Below the pieces are notes generated by a model. That model was given only the letters and a program-made list of their open reading frames with translations, searched no databases and was not told where the DNA came from. A program made the position numbers and the translations under genes. A DNA stretch of 64,000 nt from an uncultured Nitrospira sp. (lineage in GTDB: Bacteria; Nitrospirota; Nitrospiria; Nitrospirales; Nitrospiraceae), in NCBI GenBank assembly GCA_902500825.1, contig CABVRX010000001.1, positions 124,001 through 188,000 on the forward strand, in the 5' to 3' direction. Shown here piece after piece: positions 58,456-64,000 of the stretch (its first letter is position 1; the number at the start of each line of letters is the position of its first letter).

Positions 58456-58728
58456 TTACCGAGCGACGATGCTGATTTGTGCAGAATAGCCGAGTTGCGC
58501 GAGGAGTTGTTCGCAGTCGTCCTAGATGAGGCCGAATGCGCGAACGTCGACAACGCCGATCTTGTCCACAACGTCGCGAATAGCCGAGAGATGAGCTGGC
58601 TCGAATTCGCCGTCCATCAATGCCGTTTCAGCCCAGGCTACGAGGCTGTCCAGCGACAATTCATGATGTAAGTGCGTGGCAAGCTTTTCAGCAACGGTCT
58701 CGCGCATGATGAGTTTGATGGTCGTCAT
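58456..58728 (-). pseudogene. TA-like partner gene with an in-frame amber stop
   Basis: From ATG 58728 the frame gives MTTIKLIMRETVAEKLATHL, then ETALMDGEFEPAHLSAIRDV and VDVRAFGLI, then TAG at 58522-58524, and continues in the same frame DDCEQLLAQLGYSAQISIVA to TAA 58456-58458. The duplicated fragment at 58044 has TGG (Trp) where TAG stands here. So the gene was about 90 codons and carries a Trp-to-stop change. It may still make a 68-residue product. Confidence 0.62.
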
Positions 58729-59058
58729 GTCGTCTGAGGACTAAGCCTACCGAATATTTGTGATGAATCTCAACCAATCCCAATCCGAAAACATTTCGAA
58801 GTTAGAAGAAAAAGTACGGTATGTGGCGTGGTGGACGGGGCGCCCCACCGCGCGCAACGTAAGGGACCCACTGGGGGATGGGTGGAGTGAGCACGGTGGG
58901 GATGTCTGCTGCGACACGATTCGAGAGATACATCATTGAGACCGAAGTTATTTCAAGCGAAATCCCAAGCCCTCCGATTAGCCTCGTTGAATTGACTCTC
59001 CTGCACCCCCTTCATATAATGCGATCCGTTCGAGGTTTGCCTTGTCCGGCCTACACTT
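58729..59058. other. Intergenic stretch with GC-rich hairpin
   Basis: 330 bases. A 9-bp hairpin (58826-58853, one mismatch) around GGGGCGCCCC is the only structure seen. No promoter for the downstream cassette could be set with confidence. Confidence 0.4.
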
Positions 59059-59430
59059 ATGCGATCGCTCTTCAAGGGAAATGCGGCAGAAAAACTGGCG
59101 AAAGTGCGAGCCGGACTGCGCCATGCGTTTGCCGTTCGATCTGAGACTCAATCCCTTGCCAGTGAAGATGCCCAATTGCTGGAGCGGATTGCCGAGACGA
59201 TCGTCAAACGTAGGATGGCGGCTCCGGCGACGATGTTTTTAGAATCCATGGGGCCCATGAATTTTCTGGGAAGTCAGGCGCTGCACTTCATCACACCGAT
59301 CATCGAATGCACGTTCAACGTCAAGGAAGTCGAGCAGGTTGCCCGCTTGCTTGAGCGCCGGGACACTGTCACGCGCTTGATTGCCATCATTGAAGCCAAG
59401 TCTGCTCCACAGGGAGCATCGGCTCAATGA
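59059..59430 (+). CDS. Conserved small helical protein upstream of glmL-like gene
   Basis: A 123-residue soluble protein, mostly helical (LAKVRAGLRHAFAV, EDAQLLERIAETIVKRRMAA) with a MFLESMGPMNFLGSQALHF segment in the middle. No family known to me. Its TGA overlaps the ATG of the next gene (ATGA), so it is translationally coupled to the ASKHA protein and likely works with it. Confidence 0.75.
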   Translation: MRSLFKGNAAEKLAKVRAGLRHAFAVRSETQSLASEDAQLLERIAETIVKRRMAAPATMFLESMGPMNFLGSQALHFITPIIECTFNVKEVEQVARLLERRDTVTRLIAIIEAKSAPQGASAQ

Positions 59431-61259
59431 CAGCTTCCGCTTCTACCCCTCCCAAAATCGATCGCCCTCTCAACGTGATTGTCGCCACCGATTGTGGCAG
59501 CACGACCACCAAAGCCATTCTCATCGAAAAAGTCGGCGACGAGTACCGGCAGACCTATCGGGGTGAAGCGCCGACGACGGTGGAAGCACCGTTCGAAGAT
59601 GTCACGCGCGGCGTGCTGAATGCCATCGCAGAAATCGAAGAGCTCTCCGGCCGCAAGATCCTGGATGACGACCAGATCATTACACCATGCCGTGACGAGA
59701 AGACAGGTGTCGATATCTATATCTCGACCAGCAGCGCCGGTGGGGGGTTACAGATGATGGTGACCGGCGTCGTTCAGAACATGACTGGTGAAAGCGCGCA
59801 ACGTGCGGCGCTCGGCGCGGGCGCCATCGTCATCGACGTGTTGTCGGCCAACGACGGCCGGTTGCCGCACGAAAAGATCGAACGTATTCGCTCCATGAGG
59901 CCGGACATGATTCTCATGTCAGGCGGCACCGATGGAGGGGCCGTGACCCACGTGGTGGAGATGGCCGAGTACGTGGCGGCGGCGGAACCACGGCCACGGT
60001 TCGGGGTGACGTACAAGTTGCCGCTGATCTACGCGGGCAACAAGGAAGCCCAACCGCAAGTCAAAAAGATCCTGGAAGACAAATCAGCGCTGGTTGTGAC
60101 GGAGAATATCCGGCCTGTGCTGGAACGAGAAAATCTCGCACCGGCGCGCAACAAGATTCATGACCTGTTTCTCGAACACGTCATGCAGCAGGCGCCCGGT
60201 TACAAGAAGCTCATCGACATGGCCGGAGCGCCCATTATGCCGACTCCTGCAGCGGTCGGCCTGATCATGGAGGCGATCGCCAAACGGGAACATTTGAACT
60301 TGATCGGTGTGGATATCGGTGGAGCGACGACGGACGTCTTTTCTGTTTTCGGTGGCGTATTCAATCGGACTGTCAGCGCCAATCTCGGCATGTCGTACAG
60401 CGTGTCGAACGTCCTTGCGGAAGCGGGACTGGCCAATATCATGCGCTGGGTGCCGTTCACGATCGATGAGCAGACCTTGCGTAACCGCATCAAGAACAAG
60501 ATGATCCGTCCCACGACCATTCCGCAGACGCTCGACGAACTGCAAATCGAACAGGCGATCGCGCGTGAAGCCTTGCGGCTGGCTTTGATCCATCATAAAT
60601 CGCTGGCGACAGGGTTGAAAGGTGTGCAGCAGGAGCGGACGATTTCGGATGTTTTCGAGCAGCAAACCTCCGGCAAGACGCTGATCGACATGTTGAAACT
60701 GGATCTGATCGTTGGAAGCGGCGGCATCCTGTCTCATGCGCCACGCCGAATCCAATCGATGCTGCTGATGATCGATGCCTATGAACCGATGGGCTGCACG
60801 CGATTGTCGGTCGACAGCATCTTCATGATGCCGCATCTCGGAGTGCTTTCCACGATCAACGAAAAGGCGGCCACCGATGTGTTCGTTCGAGATTGCATGG
60901 TCTATCTGGGGACCTGCGTGGCGCCGATAGGACAAGGAAAAGACGGCGATGTATGTGCCGACTATGAAATTGCCTGGCCCGACGGGAAGACCACAAAGGA
61001 GCGATTGAAGTTTGGTGAGCTGCGGCTGTTTCCATTGGAATCAGGTAAACAGGCGACGATCAAGATTCAGCCTGCCAAACAGGTCAACATGGGTGGAGGT
61101 GCAGGCATGGCGATCACCAAGGAAGTTCATGGCGGCGTTGTCGGGCTCTTGCTCGATGGCCGTGGCCGACCGCTTCGGCTTCCCGTCGAGCAACAAGCTC
61201 GTGTCGAGGCCCTCACAAAATGGTTTGATGCCGTCGGGTTGTACCCGACGGCTAACTAA
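59427..61259 (+). CDS. glmL: GlmL/MutL-like ASKHA-fold protein
   Basis: A 610-residue protein of the glutamate-mutase L family, related to actin/Hsp70-type ATPases. Phosphate-1 loop TDCGSTTTKAILIEK near 20-34, STSSAGGGLQMM near 92, phosphate-2 GVDIGGATTDVFSVF near 293-307, adenosine motif VGSGGILSHAP near 430-440. GlmL is held to be a chaperone for B12-dependent glutamate mutase, but no mutase subunits are in this window. A 9-bp hairpin (GCCGTCGGG...CCCGACGGC) covers the last codons. Its client here is unknown. Confidence 0.86.
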   Translation: MTASASTPPKIDRPLNVIVATDCGSTTTKAILIEKVGDEYRQTYRGEAPTTVEAPFEDVTRGVLNAIAEIEELSGRKILDDDQIITPCRDEKTGVDIYISTSSAGGGLQMMVTGVVQNMTGESAQRAALGAGAIVIDVLSANDGRLPHEKIERIRSMRPDMILMSGGTDGGAVTHVVEMAEYVAAAEPRPRFGVTYKLPLIYAGNKEAQPQVKKILEDKSALVVTENIRPVLERENLAPARNKIHDLFLEHVMQQAPGYKKLIDMAGAPIMPTPAAVGLIMEAIAKREHLNLIGVDIGGATTDVFSVFGGVFNRTVSANLGMSYSVSNVLAEAGLANIMRWVPFTIDEQTLRNRIKNKMIRPTTIPQTLDELQIEQAIAREALRLALIHHKSLATGLKGVQQERTISDVFEQQTSGKTLIDMLKLDLIVGSGGILSHAPRRIQSMLLMIDAYEPMGCTRLSVDSIFMMPHLGVLSTINEKAATDVFVRDCMVYLGTCVAPIGQGKDGDVCADYEIAWPDGKTTKERLKFGELRLFPLESGKQATIKIQPAKQVNMGGGAGMAITKEVHGGVVGLLLDGRGRPLRLPVEQQARVEALTKWFDAVGLYPTAN

Positions 61260-61336
61260 GTAGTGAGGATTGAGGTGCTAAGAGAAGGCGCATTCACTCA
61301 GTCCGCAGTCCTCGTGGCGTAGTCCTGCTGAACAAG

Positions 61337-62461
61337 ATGGCTCATTCCTATACTCCAGGCCTTACAGTCACCGATCATACGGTTGTTCATCGTCGGCGCA
61401 TGTTGCCTCTGCCGGGTAGGATCTTGGTCAATGTCGGTGACACGGTCCGTTCCGATCAAGCGGTGGCCCGAGCTGAGTTGCCGGGGAAAGTGTTCCCCAT
61501 CAACCTCGCCAATCAGCTCAGCGTGGCGCCCGGTGAAATCAAGGATTATCTGATTACGAAGGAAGGAAACGTCGTTGAGAAGGACGAGATCCTTGCGGAA
61601 AACAAACCATTGATCAAATGGTTCAAGACGGAGATCCGATCGCCGGTGACGGGCACGATCGAATCGGTGTCGTCCGTCACTGGGCAAGTCCTCTTGCGCG
61701 AACCTCCAAGGGTGCTCCAGCTGCTTGCGTATGTGGACGGAGCCATCATCGAAACGATTCCCCAACAAGGTGTCGTGGTCGAGACGACCTGTAGTTTGGT
61801 GCAAGGCATCTTCGGTATCGGAGGGGAGACTTCCGGTGAAATCGTGACGGCGGTGAAGGCTCCGGACGAACCCCTTACTCCGGCTCATTTCAATTCGACC
61901 ATGAAGGGAAAAGTCGTGGTCGGAGGATCGTTCCTTTCAGCCGATGCGATGAAGCAGGCCAAGACGGTCGGTGTGGCCGGCTTGGTCGTCGGAGGAATTC
62001 ATGATGAAGATTTGCGGGCATTATTGGGGTACGACCTGGGCGTGGCTATTACCGGGACTGAACAGGTGGGGTTTACGCTGATCCTGACCGAGGGCTTTGG
62101 GACGATTCCGATGGCGGCCAAGACGTTCAAATTACTCTCCGCCCATGTCGGTCGAAAAGCCTCGATTTCCGGCGCCACTCAGATCAGGGCCGGAGTCATT
62201 CGTCCGGAAATCATCATTCCACAAGCAGAGACAGCCGTTGGAAAGACTGTTGAGTTGCAACGAGAGGGAATTCGCGTTGGCGATCCGGTCCGCATCATCC
62301 GTGATCCGATGTTTGGACGGATCGGCGAAGTGTCGGCGCTCCCGTCTGAACTCATTACGATTCCCACAGAGAGCGACGTGCGGGTGTTGGAAGTGAAGTT
62401 TTCCGATGGGAAACGAGTTGTGGTCCCCCGGACCAATATTGAAGTGATCGAAGGGGCATGA
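61337..62461 (+). CDS. Lipoyl-hairpin/KOW-like protein of the glmL cassette
   Basis: A 374-residue soluble protein. Two short segments look like hammerhead or barrel-sandwich elements of lipoyl/biotinyl-type folds (LPLPGRILVNVGDTVRSDQA near 22-41; IRSPVTGTIESVSSVTGQVL near 95-114), but no MKM-type Lys is present. The middle part has a Rossmann-like VGVAGLVVGGIHDEDLRALL. The C-terminal GIRVGDPVRIIRDPMFGRIG resembles a KOW/SH3 RNA-binding or ribosome-like motif. Overall function unknown. It lies 77 bases after glmL. Confidence 0.7.
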   Translation: MAHSYTPGLTVTDHTVVHRRRMLPLPGRILVNVGDTVRSDQAVARAELPGKVFPINLANQLSVAPGEIKDYLITKEGNVVEKDEILAENKPLIKWFKTEIRSPVTGTIESVSSVTGQVLLREPPRVLQLLAYVDGAIIETIPQQGVVVETTCSLVQGIFGIGGETSGEIVTAVKAPDEPLTPAHFNSTMKGKVVVGGSFLSADAMKQAKTVGVAGLVVGGIHDEDLRALLGYDLGVAITGTEQVGFTLILTEGFGTIPMAAKTFKLLSAHVGRKASISGATQIRAGVIRPEIIIPQAETAVGKTVELQREGIRVGDPVRIIRDPMFGRIGEVSALPSELITIPTESDVRVLEVKFSDGKRVVVPRTNIEVIEGA

Positions 62462-62465
62462 AAAC

Positions 62466-63725
62466 GTGAAGCGTAGAAGCGTTTGTTTGGCTTCGTTCGT
62501 GCGCGCGGCGATATTGTGTTGGTTGAGCTTGTGGCCAGCGTATGCCTCAGCTCAAGCACCGATCACCGCTCCACAACAGGTCCAGGTTTTCGATACGCCG
62601 AACGATGGGGGCGGAAGTCTCACGGTACAGTGGGCTCCCGCGCCGTGGGATGGACCCGATATCCGGTATCAGGTCTTGGTCGGAGAAGCCTCTGCGACTG
62701 ATCCGACGACATTCACGATCAACGCCGAGTTTCCAGCCAATACCAAGTACGTCAAAGACACGAAAACCGCCTGGTGGACACGAAGATCGGATAAGACCTG
62801 GCACCAGGCGATCATCAAGAGCACCAAGGGCGTCGAAATGAAGGATGATACGACCTATGCCGTCGCCGTTGCGACAGTGCAAGGGGATCGGCGTGCATTC
62901 AGCGCTGTATATGTCGCGACACCAGCTGTCGACTGGTTTAACTGGAACCAGCTCAACAACCTGATCATCGCCGTCTCGTTCGGCGGGCTGGTCTTCTACG
63001 CGATCAGTCACGCGAAGCGGAATAACATTTTTCTTCGTCGTATCCCTGGTCTCGATGCGGTGGATGAAGCCATCGGCCGCGCGACAGAACTGGGCAAACC
63101 GATTCTCTATCTCACCGGCGCACACGACCTGCATGATCCTTCAACCATCGCCGCTGCGGTCATCTTAGGCAAGGTTGCGAAACGGGCGGCTCTGTACGAA
63201 ACGGAACTGATCGTGCCTCACCGGGAACCGATTACGATGGCGGTCTGCCAGGAGATCACGAAGCAGGCCTATTTAGAAGCGGGGAAGCCGGACCTCTTCA
63301 AGGAAGACGCCAACTTTTTTATCACTGCCGATCAGTTCAGCTACACGGCGGCAGTGGATGGGATCATGCTCCGCAAGAAACCGGCCGCGAATTTCTTCAT
63401 GGGACATTACTTTGCCGAGTCGCTGCTGCTCACCGAAACCGGCGCAAGTACCGGCGCCATACAAATCGCCGGAACGGACGCAGACCACCAACTCCCGTTT
63501 TTCGTGACCACCTGCGACTACACCTTGATCGGTGAAGAACTCTATGCGGCCAGCGCGTATCTTTCCAAGGAGCCGGTCCAGATCGGAACGCTCCGCGGGC
63601 AGGACATGGGGAAGGCCATCATCTTGAGCGTGCTCGCCGTCGGAACGGCGTTGGCGACGGTCGGAGTCGTCACCGGCGCGCCATGGCCGCAGATTGTTCT
63701 CGATCTCTTCAGGGACCTCAAATGA
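62466..63725 (+). CDS. DUF6754 membrane protein with fibronectin-III-like N-terminus
   Basis: A 419-residue protein: signal peptide (AYASAQ, about residue 30), an exported FN3-like domain (about 35-150; VQVFDTPNDGGGSLTVQW, DIRYQVLVG), a membrane helix (about 165-180), a cytoplasmic domain of about 210 residues (LGKPILYLTGAHDLHDPSTI, FFMGHYFAESLLLTETGAS) and a final membrane helix (about 383-405). The latter part is the DUF6754 type. GTG start at 62466, 4 bases after the previous stop. Its stop overlaps the next ATG. Confidence 0.78.
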   Translation: MKRRSVCLASFVRAAILCWLSLWPAYASAQAPITAPQQVQVFDTPNDGGGSLTVQWAPAPWDGPDIRYQVLVGEASATDPTTFTINAEFPANTKYVKDTKTAWWTRRSDKTWHQAIIKSTKGVEMKDDTTYAVAVATVQGDRRAFSAVYVATPAVDWFNWNQLNNLIIAVSFGGLVFYAISHAKRNNIFLRRIPGLDAVDEAIGRATELGKPILYLTGAHDLHDPSTIAAAVILGKVAKRAALYETELIVPHREPITMAVCQEITKQAYLEAGKPDLFKEDANFFITADQFSYTAAVDGIMLRKKPAANFFMGHYFAESLLLTETGASTGAIQIAGTDADHQLPFFVTTCDYTLIGEELYAASAYLSKEPVQIGTLRGQDMGKAIILSVLAVGTALATVGVVTGAPWPQIVLDLFRDLK

Positions 63726-64000
63726 TCTTTCTGCGACGACAACTTCCCCTCTTGATCACTCTTATCACTGGTTTGCTGTTTGCAGGCCAGTACTATGTGC
63801 CGCATCCGGCATCGGAACAGATGCTCACCTCTGCGACGAAGTGGCTGCAGATCATCGGGGGATTCGCATTGATCTTGGGCGTGACCAGCCTGTTTCATCA
63901 ACATGCGGTCAAGATCAAACGGCAGGAAGCGGGATGGGGCTATAGCCTGGTCTTGTATGTCGGCATGCTCGGGACGATTGCTGTCGGACTGTGGGCCGAT
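63722..64000 (+). CDS. Integral membrane protein (partial)
   Basis: The first 93 residues of a protein that runs off the right edge. Three membrane helices are visible (about 8-24, 41-60, 74-92) with short loops (HQHAVKIKRQEAG). Start ATG 63722 overlaps the DUF6754 stop (ATGA), so it belongs to the same cassette. Confidence 0.75.
   Translation, partial: MIFLRRQLPLLITLITGLLFAGQYYVPHPASEQMLTSATKWLQIIGGFALILGVTSLFHQHAVKIKRQEAGWGYSLVLYVGMLGTIAVGLWAD

Noticed and set aside
58522-58524. Amber codon read as pyrrolysine or by programmed suppression
   Set aside because: The duplicated fragment has Trp (TGG) at this spot and no pyl genes or structured signal are visible, so a simple nonsense change is more likely.
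61229-61252. Hairpin at the end of glmL as a terminator
   Set aside because: The stem is perfect but lies in the last codons and no T tract follows; downstream genes are probably co-transcribed.

Overview
The window reads as a contiguous piece of a Nitrospira-like chromosome (phylum Nitrospirota). That placement is an inference from family content: a SmbP-type His-rich periplasmic protein, a single-domain cupredoxin, RpoS-like sigma, many signal-transduction genes, CCA-encoded tRNAs, and a GlmL/DUF6754 gene set. No rRNA or other direct taxonomic marker is present. Coding density is high, base composition is moderately GC-rich, and most of the window is ordinary chromosomal core.

Layout. 1-550 holds the 5' part of a leftward response regulator. 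691-2460 is purM-purN behind a good sigma-70 promoter. 2472-4141 carries a DUF72 gene, smbP with its terminator, and tRNA-Ala(CGC). A PhyH-type dioxygenase stands alone at 4820-5731. 5804-10140 is a leftward phosphorelay island (response regulator, diguanylate cyclase response regulator, hybrid kinase, Hpt). 10222-14313 has yqeY, a small lipoprotein, an MFS transporter, a twice-frameshifted secreted-protein pseudogene and htpX. 14526-17673 holds a cupredoxin gene overlapping a squalene/phytoene-synthase-family gene, then four leftward genes including two ferredoxins. 17832-23501 holds ald, tRNA-Pro(CGG), acylphosphatase, rpoS-like sigma, apt, a DksA-type gene, queC and cytochrome c. 23790-26904 holds two Sel1 lipoproteins, an outer-membrane barrel and a YqgE-like protein with a signal peptide. 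26999-27650 is a graveyard of two decayed insertion sequences. 28113-32016 holds a TupA-type ATP-grasp gene, a CorA-like membrane protein and an esterase.

32148-42106 is the pyrimidine locus: promoter, PyrR-type attenuator, pyrR-pyrB-pyrC-DUF4149-carA-sppA-M48 protease-carB. It makes UMP precursors, and two envelope proteases sit between the carbamoyl-phosphate synthase subunit genes. greA and a SAM hydroxide adenosyltransferase follow, flanked by two copies of an intergenic inverted-repeat element. Then come lhgO and bioA (leftward). From a perfect consensus promoter at 46493 runs lepA-lepB-rfaE1-kdsB-pyrG-kdsA-kdsD-pgsA, combining translation, protein export, heptose/Kdo (LPS inner core) and phospholipid synthesis. 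A secreted PHB-depolymerase-like esterase and plsY follow.

56694-59058 is gene-poor, with palindromic repeats, an orphan lipoprotein, and a two-gene toxin-antitoxin-like unit whose first gene has an in-frame amber codon and whose 3' end is duplicated nearby. 59059-64000 is a tightly coupled cassette: a small protein, a GlmL/MutL-like ASKHA protein, a lipoyl/KOW-like protein, a DUF6754 membrane protein and another membrane protein cut by the window end. No B12-dependent mutase is present, and this is the best candidate here for an undescribed system.
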